Positions 45,651 through 57,706 of a stretch of 64,000 nucleotides of DNA are shown here, piece after piece. The notes under the pieces were generated by a model. The model was not told where the DNA came from. It saw only the letters and a list, made by a program, of their open reading frames with translations, and made no database searches. Each line of letters begins with the position of its first letter. Position 1 is the first letter of the stretch. This DNA is from Chinchilla lanigera. Its lineage: Eukaryota > Chordata > Mammalia > Rodentia > Chinchillidae. The translations under genes and the position numbers were made by a program. The stretch lies in assembly GCF_000276665.1 (NCBI RefSeq), contig NW_004955448.1, positions 299,987 through 363,986 on the forward strand. Reading direction: 5' to 3'.

Positions 45651-46715
45651 GCTGTTTGTGTTTACATTGTACTTCACATAACTTTTTATTTTTGATGTTA
45701 TCTTTTAGGTTCTGTGAGCAAGTTAACAGCTGATGTGAAAATGCTGACGTCTATTCTAAGCACTCATTACATATCTGGCATTTTATTTTATTGATACCTT
45801 ATTTCCCTACTAAGTGTATGTTGTACAAGATAGCAGGAAACTCCTAACAAAAGAGAGGTAACAAGACTGCCACAAAGGAAAGGAAAGCTAAGCACAAATG
45901 CTGTCATTGTAAGGGAGACATGTGCAAGGAGCATGTAGCTGTCATGTGTGAAGTCTGCCTTGGGTGTGATAATGGAAGCAAAGATTATTTTTGTGGTAGA
46001 AGTCTACTGGTATTTTCACTGTAGTTAATATAGGAATTTATTTCTGATGTTATAGTTTAGGTTTTGTAAGCAAGTACACAGCTGATGTGAAAATTTTGAT
46101 GTCTATTCTAAATGAGTACATATTAAGAATTTAATACTTTACTTTCTTGATATTTTATGTTCCTCTAATCTACACATACAGTAAGAACCTCCTGACAAAA
46201 CAGCAAGAGCACTGAGACATTAAGTATGTCCTACAAAAAGGCCAGGAAAGCAAAACACATGTGCTGTCAGTGTAAGCGACACATGTGTATGGAATGTACT
46301 CTATTTTCATATGTGTAGCCTAGTTGAGGTGTGATAACTGAACTAAAGATTTTTTTTTTATGAAGTACTACTGGTATTTTTATTGTAGTTGATATAAGAA
46401 TTTATGTGTGTTGTTCTTTTTTAGACTTTGTACACCAAAAACGAGCCAATGTTCAAAATTTTGAGGCTGGGCATGGTAGCACATGCCTGTAATCCCAGCA
46501 GTTAGGATGCTGAGGCTGGAGGATTGCTGTGAGTTTGAGGCCAGCCTGGGCTACAGAGTGGGTTCAAGGCCAGCCTGAACTACATATGAAACCCTGTCTC
46601 AAAAAGACAAAAAAAAAAAAGAAAAAGTTTAATGCTTTTATATAAACATGCAATAAATATTAAAAACTCAATACTTTATTTTTGTTATTCTTTCCTGTTA
46701 AGTACTCATTGTTTA
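45510..46715 (+). repeat. Three tandem copies of the piggyBac Cys-rich tail
   Basis: The zinc-binding tail plus about 200 bases of following sequence recurs. The anchor TGCT in the first C-x2-C codons lies at 45550, 45899 and 46262, so the units are 349 and 363 bases long. Each has AARACANATG-type lead, TGTAAG, a second Cys block, a TTTGTGGTAG-like stretch, GCTGATGTGAAAAT (in units 1 and 2) and an AT-rich end. The third unit is split by a B1 at 46466-46612. Substitutions between units show that the duplication is old. Confidence 0.85.
46466..46612 (+). repeat. B1 SINE inside the third piggyBac tail unit
   Basis: Full B1 with the internal duplication and an A-rich tail. The unit's sequence continues on the right (TTTAATGC...CTCAATACTTTATTTT). 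Confidence 0.9.
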
Positions 46716-46774
46716 CTATAATAAAACTCATAAAATCAATAATTCATCAATAGAAATATTCCAAAGAATAAATG

Positions 46775-46792
46775 TGGGTCTGAACAGACCCA
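46775..46792. repeat. Palindrome after the piggyBac repeats
   Basis: TGGGTCTG AA CAGACCCA: 8-base arms with a 2-base spacer, about 60 bases after the third tail unit. It could be a subterminal hairpin of the transposon. No left-end partner was found. Confidence 0.6.
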
Positions 46793-47294
46793 TGTTTTTG
46801 TGCCTTTATGCCAGTCTTACGCTGTGGGGGCTACACACTGCTGTTATGATGGCTCAAAGTTCAGCTGCTCTTATCTCTTCCCTAACCTGCTTATGACTTC
46901 ACATGAATTTCTCACACGTATCTCTGATGCACTAAAACGAAAGTCTTGATTTCCTCCCTCAAGTATGTTTTTCCTCCAACCTTGATATTAGTAAACAGTA
47001 CCAACGAGTTACATGAGCAAAACAATCTGTCATTTGTGATACATCTTGCTTCTTGTATTATCAGGTAGGTACTCCCTTGCAAAATACATCCACAATCTCT
47101 TCATTTCTCTCCCCCTGGAGCAATGCAGACAACATCCTTGTGAAACCACTGTCTCTACACAGCAGCCATATTATCTTTAAAAAAAAGCAAATTTCATAGA
47201 TCCTTCTCATGAAAGTCATTTTATTAGCTTTGGTAACAAAAAGTCTTTTGTTCACTTTACCTTACATTTAGAACAAAGTAAAATTTCTTACTGA

Positions 47295-47695
47295 AGACCC
47301 AATTCTCCTAGTATTTGACATTTGCCCCTCTCTCCAATCTTATGTCACAATACTTTGTTCCTTACACTCCCAACACACCTCTCCTAAAACAAGCTCCTCC
47401 CTCTGTACCCAGTCTGTATTTGCTAACCCATCTATCAAGAGCTCTCTTCCCAAAACTCTGCATGAAACAGGCTTTTTTCACTTCAGAAATCAACTCATAG
47501 GCCACTCCATCTGGATCTGCACAGCCCAACTTACTTCCTATAATCTATTCCTATTTATATCTGTTATTTATTTACTTATATGCTTACTGTGTCTCCCCCA
47601 TCAATACAAGCTTTACAAAAGTTGTGACTCCTTTACTTATCTTCTTCTCAGAATCTATACAGTAACTACTGCTGAATAAACACAGACTGAGTACA
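47295..47695 (+). mobile_element. LINE-2 3' end
   Basis: L2 order: CTCTCTTCCCAAAACTCTGC, then CACTTCAGAAATCAACTCAT, GTGTCTCCCCCATCAATACA, and a terminal TACTGCTGAATAAACA. Confidence 0.7.
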
Positions 47696-48194
47696 TTCAT
47701 TTTCTTACCACCTTTTTCAAAATACCCATGAGATGAGAGTCAACATGGGAAAAGGAAAAAAGGAAAACCCAGAGTTGAAAATAAGGAAAAACTGCTATAC
47801 ACGAGCCAAAATTAGAGAATTTCAGCAAAACAGAAAGACAAGCATTCTGATTAAGAAACCGGAATAGAAGAAACTATCACCCAAAATAGTAATAAACGAT
47901 GATTCTTATAGAAGAGAGCTGTTCTTCTCAAAAGACTCCCAAAGGTACTGCTAGAACAGGACAAAAAGTAAAGAGGAGCAAGCCACCGGGAAGCTATAGT
48001 ACCACTGCAGAATAGCTGGACTTTTATGGAGGAAGTAACAGAGGAAGTAAAGCTCAAGAAACAGAGGATTTCAAACCTCCTTATGAGAAGAAAAAATCAA
48101 TTCCTTGTTGGAAAGAAGTACCATAAGAGATTCTGTATTTTAGCCCAGAACAAAAATCTTCCTTATTTTTGGCAATAATAATATTAATCAGTGT

Positions 48195-48250
48195 CCTGCC
48201 CCTGCTTCCCAGAGTGCCAGGATTACAGGCATGCACCACTTTGCCTGCCT
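48195..48250 (-). repeat. B1 5' fragment
   Basis: Only the B1 head, reversed: GTGCCAGGATTACAGGCATG and CCACTTTGCCTGCC. Confidence 0.6.
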
Positions 48251-48299
48251 AACACTGCTCTGTTAACACTCCTCTCTCTTCCCCTCACTAAAATTAATT

Positions 48300-48408
48300 T
48301 TTGTTTGTTTGTTTGTTTTGTTTTGTTTTGTTTCTGGTACCAGGAATCAAACTCACAACTTTACGCTTGCCAGGCAGGCGCTGTGCCACTGAGCTAAATC
48401 CCCAGCCC
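48300..48408 (-). repeat. ID SINE
   Basis: Minus-strand ID with a (TTTG/TTTTG)n tail. AAAATTAATTTT flanks both sides. Confidence 0.92.
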
Positions 48409-48518
48409 AAAATTAATTTTAAACTTTTAAGAATTCCTTACAGTTTCTACAATACTGTTTATACATATATTCTGCTAGACTAAGTTGTATATAGTTTATT
48501 CTTCTACTTCCCTATTCG

Positions 48519-48546
48519 TATATATATATATATATATATATATATA
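48519..48546. repeat. (TA)n microsatellite
   Basis: Perfect TA alternation of about 28 bases. Confidence 0.95.
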
Positions 48547-48754
48547 ATGAAGTATAAAAAACGATTAGTATATTTCAAAAACAGAAGTTTTGAACACTAG
48601 ACAAATCTATTTAACCTAACCATGTCCTTCAGGTCATAAAATGTGTTTAATGGGAAGTTTCAGCCCACTGAATTTTTAAAAAATCTTTGATAAGCTTGAT
48701 TTTATTTTTATATGAAAAATTACAATTTCAGCTTTAGTAATTGTTCTTTTACTT

Positions 48755-48895
48755 TGGGAGGCTGACACAGAAAGATCCCAAGTTCAAGTCCACACTGGAC
48801 AACTTAGCAAGATGGTCTCAAAAATTTTAAAAATGATTGGGAATGTACCTCAGTACAAATGAGTTCAATCCCCACTGCTGCAACAAACCAAACCA
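48755..48895 (+). repeat. Old B1-ID dimer, 5'-truncated
   Basis: A B1 part from the GGGAGGCTGACACAG block, then an ID remnant (GATTGGGAATGTACCTCAGT). Confidence 0.65.
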
Positions 48896-48921
48896 AACCT
48901 GTTTTAAATGTTTAATTATTG

Positions 48922-49035
48922 CTGGTTATGGTGGTGCACATCTATAACCCCAGCCCTTGGGAGGCTGAGGCAGGAGGATCACCACGAGTTCAAGGCCAGC
49001 CTGAGCTACACAGCTAGATCCTATCTAAAATAAAT
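48922..49035 (+). repeat. B1 SINE, no internal duplication
   Basis: Head GCTGGTTATGGTGGTGCACA to CTGAGCTACACAGC, followed by an A-rich tail. Confidence 0.85.
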
Positions 49036-49161
49036 AAATGACAACTAGTTTAGTGATCACTTTTGCTACTACAATGTATTGCCTTCAAAATCCTAGTAAA
49101 TACCTCTTTGCATATCTAGATAATTAGGCTAAGTCAAATATCTATTCATAAACAATTCTAG

Positions 49162-49312
49162 CTGGGTGTGGTGGCACACACATCTGTAATCCCAGCACTC
49201 GGAGGCTGAGGTAGGAGGATCGCTGGAGTTCCAGCTTGGGCTACAAAGTGAGTATAAGGCCAGCTTCAACTGTATAAAAGGAAAACTGTCTTAAAAGGAA
49301 ACAAAAAAAAAT
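49162..49312 (+). repeat. B1 SINE
   Basis: Full B1 (GCTGGGTGTGGTGGCACACA) with the internal duplication and poly-A tail. Confidence 0.9.
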
Positions 49313-50027
49313 CTAGATTCTAGGTTGGTCGCATTTAAAACTTTTAACAACTACTTTAAGGTTGCTCTCCAAAAAGGTTTTGTCAAGTTATTTCACCAAC
49401 AGTAACAGTGACCATTTTGCCATGTTCACAAAAAGCACTTAAAATTCTTTAAATTTTTGTCAGACTGAGGACAAAATTTCCTCTGTAAATTCTCTACCTT
49501 TCTTTACAATTGAGCACTTAATGAACTAGTGATTCTAAAATTATATTGTCATTCAGCATCCCTTCACTATAAATACTCAACTGAGTACAGAAGAAACATA
49601 CCTCAATACATACATATACGTCTACGTAACAAATCCACAGTCAACATCATACTGAATGAGAAAAAAATGAAGTGTTTCCTCTAAAATCTGCAACAAGACA
49701 GGGATATTCAAACACTTATTCAACAGAGTACTGGAAGTCAGCAATAGCAATTAGACGAGAAGAAAACAAAACTGGAAAGGAGGAAGTCAAATTATCTATA
49801 AACAAAATATATTGTACTTTATATACAAAAAATAACAGGAAATATATAGAAAAACCTATATAGACACCATCAAAAACTGTTAGAACTGATAAACAAATTC
49901 AGTAAAGCTACCAGACATAAAATCAACATACAAAAAAATAACATTTTTATATACCAGCAATAACTAAATTGCTAAAAAAGAAATCAAGAAAGCAATCCTA
50001 TTCGTAATAGCTTAAAAAAAGAGCAAG

Positions 50028-50112
50028 GGCTGGGGATATAGTTCAGTGGCACAGCACCTGCCTGGCATGCACAAGGTCCTGAGTTTAATTCCCAGTAACA
50101 AAAAAAAAAAGG
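50028..50112 (+). repeat. ID SINE in old L1
   Basis: ID with a poly-A tail. AAAAGAGCAAG and AAAAGGAGCAAG flank it. Confidence 0.92.
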
Positions 50113-51045
50113 AGCAAGAGCTCAACAGTGAAAAGTATAAAACACTAATCAAAGAAACTAAAGAGAACATACAAAAAATGAGAACACATCCCCTGTTTAT
50201 GGATTGTTAAAATATCCATACCACCCAAAGTGATATACAGTCAAGGCAATCCTCATCAAAATATCAAATATTCTTCTTCTAAATATAGAAAAAAAATCAT
50301 AAATTCACTTGGAACAAAATTCCCTAAATAGTCAAAGCAATCCTAAATAAAAGTGACAAAACTAAGAGACAATACCTGACTTCAAAACATACTACACAAA
50401 GCTATAGATAAACTAACACAGAGACCAAGGAGACACAATACAGAACCCAGAAATTAATCAACATACATACAGCCAGCTGATTTTCATCAAAAGTGATATG
50501 AACATATATGGCAGATAAGTAAATATTGCTGAGAAAACTGGATGTGATTATACCAAATTAAGGTGCTCTGCAAAGAAAACAGTGTGAAAAGACAACCTGA
50601 AAAAGTTAATAAAATATTTATGAGCTATTATCCAACATACTGATATCTGAAATATGTAACAAACTAAATAACCTAATAGCATGAAAACAATCTGATTTTC
50701 AAAATGGGCCAAAGATCTGAGCAGACATTTCATAAAAGATGACATACAAAATGGCCAGTTAAGTATTAAAAATGTTTAATACCACCAATCATCAGGAAAA
50801 TGCAAATCAAAATTACAAAGACATCATCTTACCCTAGTTAGAATGGCTAGTATTAAAAAGACCACCAAAAAAAAAAAAAACAACAAAACACAGCAGAAAG
50901 AAAATGCTAGTGAGTATGTAGAGAGAGGGAATTCTTACATACAACTGGTAGGATCGTAAAGTTAGTACAGCTACTATGGCAAACAGTATGGAAGGTCCTC
51001 AAAGCAAAACAAAACAAAAACAGTACTACCACATATACTCCAACG

Positions 51046-51142
51046 GGGCTGGGGATTTAGCTCAGTGGTGCAGCGCCTGCCTGGCAAGCGCGAGGTCATG
51101 AGTTCGATTCCCAGTACCAGAAACCCCCCCCCCCAAAAAAAA
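51046..51142 (+). repeat. ID SINE in old L1
   Basis: Well preserved ID with a C-run then A-run tail. CACATATACTCCA and CACATATGCTCCA flank it. Confidence 0.92.
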
Positions 51143-51859
51143 AGAACACATATGCTCCATCAACCCCACAAATGACTATATACCCTTAGGAAATGAAATC
51201 AATATACCAAAGAAATACCTGCACTCCCATGTTTATTGAAGCATTATTCACAACAGTGAATACCTACATATTTAAATCAATTTGAGGATGGATAAATGTG
51301 TAAGTTAAATGAGGTATATATAAAGGGTGGAATATAATTTAGCTATAAAAGAGCAAACCCTGTCACTTGTAGCAACATGGAAATGGAGGACATCATGTTA
51401 AATGAAGTAAGCCAAGCACATAAAGATATATCACATATTCTCACTCATATGTGAAAGCTAGAAAGTTAGTAAGAGAGTAAAGTAGTAGCCAATAGAGACT
51501 AGAAAGTGTAGGAGGGAAGAGGGATTAGATAAAATACATTCAGATAGAAGGAATTAATTCTAGTGTTCTACAGCACAGCAACATAACTACAGCTCACGTA
51601 CAACAATTTATGATTATTTAAAAATAACATGTTTGAAGGTTGCCAACATATGGAAGTGATACACATCTGAGGAGATGGAATTGATAATTGTCCTGATTTG
51701 GTCATTATACACTATACACATGTATTAAATTAGCATGTTGATTAAATTTAAAAAAATACTACTTTTCAAATTTCCCAAAATTAGTCATCCAAAAATTATC
51801 CAAAATAATCTTATTTTTTAAAAACATAATTCTAAATTAAATCCAGGGACAGTATCTCC

Positions 51860-52300
51860 TTGCATTTTACTAACAAAATCCATTTTACTCTGATTCACAA
51901 GCCCTACATAATCTGGCCTCTGTCTGTCCCTCTGAACTCATTTCCCACTTTCTGCCGTTACTGTCTACAATGCAACCACACTGGTCTTTTCATTCCTAAA
52001 ATATCAAAATTTTTGGCCTTAGAACTTTTGTATCTGCTATTTCCATCTGCCGAGAATATTCTTCTCCTTGAATTTTACCAGTACTATTGAGAGTCAGCTT
52101 AATGCCACCTTTGAGACTACCATTCAAAAGTAGCCAGCCAATCGCCCCTAGAAAGGTGCCCCCTTTTAATTTCCTACAAAGCAAACATTACAAGGCCATA
52201 TTTTCTGCTTATTTGTTCATTGCCTATCTCCACAAGAATGTAAACTCCATGATAGCAGTCAATCCACCTTCACACTGCTTTATGCCCAAGACACAGCATA
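51860..52300 (+). mobile_element. LINE-2 3' end
   Basis: AAGCCCTACATAATCTGGCC (51899), CAACCACACTGGTCTTTTCA and CAAGAATGTAAACTCCATGA follow the L2 order. Confidence 0.75.
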
Positions 52301-52559
52301 TCTACGTACTCAAAATCAATCCCTAAAGCCATTATATAAAGTTCTGATATTATCAAAGAATAGGGAACAAAATGCTATCTTTTAATATACCTACTAAATA
52401 AACCCAATTTATCTACATTAATAGAAAAGCAACAAATTCAAAATTATTTTTATTCTCAGAGAATTATGCAAAAAACCATATTCACACCAAAACTAAATTA
52501 TATTTTCGTCACTAGTTAAAAAATTAAAAAAATTTTAATATTATTGTAAATTTAACCAG

Positions 52560-52925
52560 TATTGAATGAAAAAAAAGAACAACTATCCGTCAACAAGTGA
52601 ATGAATAAACAAATTGTGGTATATTCACACAAAGAATACTACTAAGCAATAAAAAAGAAATGAACTCAATATACAACATAGCTAAGTCTTAAATAATTAT
52701 GCTTACAGAAGCCAGCCCCCCTCATGAAAGTACTGTACATACTATATGATTGCATTTATATGAACAGTGATAAGAAAGAGTAATGGTTACTTGGGGTGGA
52801 GCTACTAGGAGGTAGGGATTACAAAGGCAAACTAGGAAACTTTTCAGAATGATAAACATTCACAACATCAAGTACAGTGATAGTTTGGTCTACACATATG
52901 TCAAAACTCATCAAACTGTTTATTT
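52560..52925 (+). mobile_element. Old L1 3' end (L1M type)
   Basis: Same type as 8390-8915. Contains AAATTGTGGTATATTCACAC, TATATGATTGCATTTATATG and CATATGTCAAAACTCATCAA. Confidence 0.7.
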
Positions 52926-52937
52926 TAGTTCAATTTA

Positions 52938-53020
52938 GGGGATGAGACTGTAGTTCAATGGTAGAGTGCTTGCCTAGCATTTATGAGGCCCTGGGTTTTA
53001 TATCCCACATGCAAAAAAAG
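52938..53020 (+). repeat. ID-like SINE
   Basis: GGGGATGAGACTGTAGTTCA and AGAGTGCTTGCCTAGCAT, then an A-rich tail. It is close to the classical ID head and somewhat diverged. Confidence 0.8.
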
Positions 53021-53125
53021 TACATAAATAAATATCTGTCCATTTTACTCAATGTCAATTATTACTTTAAACTTTATAAAGGGCTAATTAATAATTGTCA
53101 CTGAGTAAATCAGACATGTTTAATT

Positions 53126-53325
53126 TTCTTTTGGGTGCTGGGGATTGAACCAAGAGCCTTGTACAACTGAAGTTAGCACTCTACCACACAGCTGTATCCA
53201 CAGCTGCTTCTATTCTAAGACAAGGTCTCACTATACTTCCTAGGCTGGCCTCAAATTTGATATCCTCCTGCCTCAGTACCCTGAGTTGCTAAGATTACAA
53301 GCATGTGCCACCAGGCCTGGCTTAA
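53126..53325 (-). repeat. B1-ID dimer SINE
   Basis: Minus strand: a B1-like monomer (53218-53325) followed by an ID-like unit (53132-53208). Confidence 0.75.
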
Positions 53326-53442
53326 CTAAGATATTTCTTTTTTTAATTTCAATAAAATTTACAATAGATAAAAATAAAATTTTAAATGTTACAAACTTTG
53401 TAAGAATTATAAACTGATTCCTGCTGGCTATGTTGTCTTTTT

Positions 53443-53527
53443 GTATTTTTAGTAGCACTGATACAACCCAGGGCCTCAAGTACACTAGGCCTGTGCTCTA
53501 GCACTCACTGAGCTACATCCCCAGCTC
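53443..53527 (-). repeat. ID-like SINE
   Basis: Minus-strand ID remnant ending CACTGAGCTACATCCCCAGC. Confidence 0.75.
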
Positions 53528-53642
53528 TCCAATAGGTAAGATTTTAATTTTTAACTTCAACAACAAAAAGTATAAATAATAAATTCATAAAATTAAATCT
53601 CGACATCAAAAAAACTAAAAACTATTAAATTTTCACAATTAC

Positions 53643-53739
53643 CTGTAGAAGATGGTGATTTCTCTGAGTGTTTTGCATTTAAAAGTTTTCTGCTAATAAA
53701 TATGTAACCACAGGGACATGATTTACATGCAACGGGAAC
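53643..53739 (-). CDS. C16orf87: C16orf87 exon 2
   Basis: 97-base internal exon on the minus strand with acceptor TTTTCCCCGACAG and donor G|GTAATT. It starts in phase 0, in keeping with an exon 1 that ends on a complete codon. It ends one base into a Glu codon. The residues run [19 protein letters not shown] and then [13 protein letters not shown]. The C-x2-C-x-C-G arrangement is the second half of the family's N-terminal zinc ribbon. The first C-x2-C pair is expected in exon 1. The sequence matches human C16orf87 from memory. No other human gene that I know has this string. Confidence 0.95.
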
Positions 53740-54082
53740 CTGTCGGGGAAAAGAAAAAAGAAAAAATGTATTACTCTTTTTTCTATTGCTAAATTTTTCA
53801 GTATTTAGACTCCTCAAATGAATTCTAAATTACTTGAAGTAGGAATCACTGACTTATTTAAACCCAACATCCTTACTACAAATTATATAAGATGGGTATC
53901 ATGTCACACAGACTTGGATCTTCTTAGTGAGTACAGTACTATGAATACTGTACTATACCATACTACAGCAGTAGTATAAGACGTAAATGCATGATAAATG
54001 TACAGATTTAAGTGACCAACAGAAAACCTTAAAAGGGTCAGTGCCAAAGGGATATATGTAAGAAAAAAGGTAGCACTTCTGT

Positions 54083-54190
54083 GGTAATCCCAACACTCAC
54101 GAGGCTGAAGCAGAAGGCTGAAGCAGTATTACCACAAATTCAAGGCCAGCCTGAGCTACATAGCAAAACCCTGGTTCAAAAAACAAAAGT
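54083..54190 (+). repeat. B1 SINE
   Basis: B1 lacking its head. A small duplication (GGCTGAAGCAGAAGGCTGAA) lies in the middle. Confidence 0.8.
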
Positions 54191-55074
54191 AGTATTTCCT
54201 AAAATGTTAGTTTGAGATACAGAGTAAACTAGATAGGGGGAGTTAATCATAAGATTATCAGGGTCCAACTGTAAAAGTGAAACAGTGAGAATGGAAATAG
54301 AGGAAAGATCTATTTGTCACATGTTTCAAAGACAGGAAAAACAAGATTCAGGCCAAAACTAACTAGAGGTGATAAAACGAGATGAACCAAAAACAACTTA
54401 GGGTTCCAACATGAGACAGGAAGACGCCAATTAGCCCTGAAAAAAGAATAGTTTTCAACAACCAATTTGAGGGTCACAAGTGTACTATAAACAAAAAAGG
54501 AGCGTAGGAGCTGTGATCGAAGAACTTAGTTATAGTCTCAATTCCCAGAAAAGACCTTGGACAAAAGATTTAAGTCGCAGGCTTCTGCTTCCAAACCTGC
54601 ATATTTTTAAGGACACATGTTATTAAAAATCACTGAGAATTTTAGATTCGTCCCCACAGTTGTCTTACTGATTATTAATGATCCTTGAAATCAAGGCATT
54701 TCACCAAAAATCAGATTAAGCTTTTAAAAAATCTCAGAACACTGTAATTTCTGTAAGATAAATTTCATTTGCCAGTTGTTCTACTTAAGTTATAATTATA
54801 ACGCTTGTCATCCATGCATGAATAGAATGCTTCAATTCTAGAATATACTCCATCTAATTAAGCTAAAATGAAATTTGGCAGAAGAGATCTTTTTCTTCAT
54901 GTAAAAATACCAAATAAAGGATCTCCAATTTACACTTAAAGGTATTAACGAGTACTATATAAAGGTACATCTAACAGCTTGATTTATTAGAAATGCAATG
55001 AGACCTCTTCGAACCATGGTGTAAGTTCTCCATAATTTGTTTATTTTAGAGCACTTTAAAAATTTACCTATGAT

Positions 55075-55340
55075 TTTTTTGGTTTTGGATTTATTTTAAA
55101 GAGAATAAAAATTTAAAAATTAAAAACAATACACAATTTCAAAACAAGATGATAGGAAATCAGCAATGGTTGTTAAATTGCATATTGTTATCTTCAAAGT
55201 AGTTGTTCAGATTACCAGATATAAGCATGAAATATTGGTTAAAAATTATTTTTAAAAATTAAGCATGAACTATTCCTTTCAATAAACCAACAGAAATTAG
55301 TACAATTATCTTAGCTATTGTGTGTGTGTATATATGTGTG

Positions 55341-55387
<47 letters not shown>

Positions 55388-55390
55388 GCT
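55075..55390 (-). mobile_element. L1 3' UTR fragment
   Basis: The reverse complement matches the 3' UTR of the large L1 at 28960-29180, e.g. CAAAGTAGTTGTTCAGATTA (55195). It ends in a TG/TA microsatellite. Confidence 0.75.
55319..55388. repeat. (TG)n(TA)n(CA)n microsatellite
   Basis: About 70 bases of TG, then TA, then CA alternation, within the L1 3' UTR. Confidence 0.95.
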
Positions 55391-55515
55391 TTTTCCCTTT
55401 CCTTTCTTTTCTCCTTTCCCTCATCCCAGTTGTTCCTTCCCTTTAGTTTCTTTCCCTTTCACAATGATTACATTCACTGTGGGGACCTGGTACATAACAC
55501 ACACACCTCAAGGGT

Positions 55516-55652
55516 TTTTTTTTTTGAGACACGATCTCCATTATCTAGTTCAGACTAGCCTATTAGCATAGGATGGCCTCAAATTTGGGGCAATCCTCTG
55601 TCCTCAGCCACCCTAGTGCTGAGATTATAGGTATGTGCCACCACACCCAGCT
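55516..55652 (-). repeat. B1 SINE
   Basis: Minus-strand B1 with a T-tail, TTGAGACACGATCTCC and a head ending CACCACACCCAGCT. Diverged. Confidence 0.85.
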
Positions 55653-55762
55653 AACCTATGACTTTCATCAATTACTTTCACGGAAAGACAAATCTCTTAG
55701 TAACCAAAAGCCTTCATTTCTCATCGTATATACTGAAAAAAGGACACAACAAACTAACTGCA

Positions 55763-56121
55763 TTGTGACTGGCTGAATTGCATCCCACAAAAAAAATTCA
55801 TCTGCTGAACCTATAAATCCTACCCCTTTGGGATAGTTATTTGGAGATGAGTGACTTTTTAAACAGATTATTAGGTTTACATGAGGTCATATGGTGGGAC
55901 CCTCTGAATAGGACTAGTAATCTTGTAAGAGACAAGAGATAGCTTGCCCTGTTTTTGCCACATGAAGAAACTCAGAAAACAGCCATCTGCAAGCCAGGCA
56001 ATCTCTCACCATGATCTTGGAGTTCCAGTCTTCAAAACTGTAAGAAAATAAATGTCTACTGCTTCGGCCACCCAGGCTATACTATTTTGTTATGGCAGCC
56101 TGAGCAAACCAAGACACAGCT
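55763..56121 (+). mobile_element. MLT1-type MaLR LTR
   Basis: TGTGACTGGCTGAATTGCAT at the start, then TGAGGTCATATGGTGGGACC, GCCATCTGCAAGCCAGGCAA, AAACTGTAAGAAAATAAATG, and a TTTTGTTATGGCAGCCTGAG end. This is the full MLT1 order. Non-functional. Confidence 0.85.
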
Positions 56122-57284
56122 GACTTTACACAAAAGAACGTATGTGTACATGTGTTTGCATTGCAAAATTAACGTGATCTTTCCAAATAAATACTGTCAT
56201 GTTCTGTTACTGTTTTAGCGGTTCTCACAAGTTTATGCTGCTTCTTTAAACAGGATATTAAAAACAGATTTTTCATGAAAGACCCCTTTATGCCAAGTAA
56301 AATAAGGACAGGATTTGTAATTACTTGTACCCAACAGAAACTCAAATGCATACCCTGTAAACCTTATATTTTTGAACTATTAATTGGAATAAGTGGAAAT
56401 GATCTAAACAAAAATAATACGCCAACAGTCACATAAAAAAAGTCGAACTTTGTGAAAATTTAACAAATTTAGTTTAATGCTAAGAATGAAAGTAACTCTT
56501 CGGAAAAGATGACTAAACTGTTTTTATAACACATACTGGTAGAGTTCAATAAACCATCTTGCACAACCATTCTCTGTCAGCATTCTTACCACTCCTTGTA
56601 AGTAACACTGAAACATGTACCATGTTTTGCTACAAGATTTGATCAACCTCAAGAATGCTTCTTGAAAAATGCATTAAACCGAGCACATTGTTTTAAAAAG
56701 TGTCTCCAGCCATTTCAAACTATTCTTGATCAAGGAAAAAGAAAGGGGGACAGCGAAGGTAGTCATTTTGAAAACTCCACTCTGTGGGAAAGGAAAAAAC
56801 ACACCCAGATCTGGATGAAAAGAAAGCCTTAGGAAAGGTTTTAACTGAGGTAATTCCAACTAATCGTTGGAATGTAAGGCAGACAGAAACGTCTATTCTA
56901 GTAGAGAATGGAGCATGCTTTAAAAGTAGGAAACATGGGATTTTGTTTTTTTTAAGGACAGGTATAATAGGAATCATTTCAGATTCACAAAACCACGTAT
57001 ATGTACGTCTTAAAGACGCGGACACAGCCACGCCAAACGTATCACGGAAAACGCCCTGGCGAGCGGGGCGAGGAGCCCACAGGGCTTCAACGCGGACGTT
57101 GCTCGATCGAGTTCCATTAAAAACAATGCAAAGAAAGCACGCGCGTCACACGACACCGAGAAGATCATAAGCACGTTTACGGGAGAAAGGAGACCCGCAC
57201 TCGCCACACTGCACACCGCGACGCGGCCTTCCCCGGCCGGCGGCCAGCCCGCACCTCCCGCGGGACAAAGCGCCGGCCGGCCGG

Positions 57285-57644
57285 NNNNNNNNNNNNNNNN
57301 NNNNNNNNNNNNNNNNNNNNNNNNNNNNNNNNNNNNNNNNNNNNNNNNNNNNNNNNNNNNNNNNNNNNNNNNNNNNNNNNNNNNNNNNNNNNNNNNNNNN
57401 NNNNNNNNNNNNNNNNNNNNNNNNNNNNNNNNNNNNNNNNNNNNNNNNNNNNNNNNNNNNNNNNNNNNNNNNNNNNNNNNNNNNNNNNNNNNNNNNNNNN
57501 NNNNNNNNNNNNNNNNNNNNNNNNNNNNNNNNNNNNNNNNNNNNNNNNNNNNNNNNNNNNNNNNNNNNNNNNNNNNNNNNNNNNNNNNNNNNNNNNNNNN
57601 NNNNNNNNNNNNNNNNNNNNNNNNNNNNNNNNNNNNNNNNNNNN
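57285..57644. other. Assembly gap over exon 1
   Basis: 360 N bases inside the CpG island. By elimination this should contain the C16orf87 start codon, exon 1 and its donor. Confidence 0.95.
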
Positions 57645-57706
57645 GCGTGCCGGGGGCGGGGCGGCGAGGGACAGTCCTCAAACCGCGGCTGGGAGCGCGC
57701 CCGCGC

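Larger units (their letters stand above)
49590..51755 (+). mobile_element. Old L1, RT to 3' end
   Basis: Plus-strand old L1 from the RT block (49630-49870) through the ORF2 C-terminus (50700-51000) to the 3' UTR (51200-51750). It carries two ID insertions at 50028 and 51046. There are many stops. The 63-codon open stretch at 49672 is an RT shard. Confidence 0.7.
41766..53642 (-). other. C16orf87: C16orf87 intron 2
   Basis: 11.9-kb intron, donor GTAATT at 53642-53637. It holds a candidate LTR (43000-43680), a piggyBac remnant (44230-46800), two L2 pieces, an old L1 (49590-51750), an L1 3' end (52560-52925) and many SINEs. No extra coding exon was seen. Confidence 0.9.
53740..57284 (-). other. 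C16orf87: C16orf87 intron 1 (visible part)
   Basis: Contains a B1 (54083-54190), an L1 3' UTR (55075-55390), a B1 (55516-55652) and an MLT1 LTR (55763-56121). 56122-57000 has no recognised element. The donor site is presumably in or at the edge of the gap. Confidence 0.8.
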
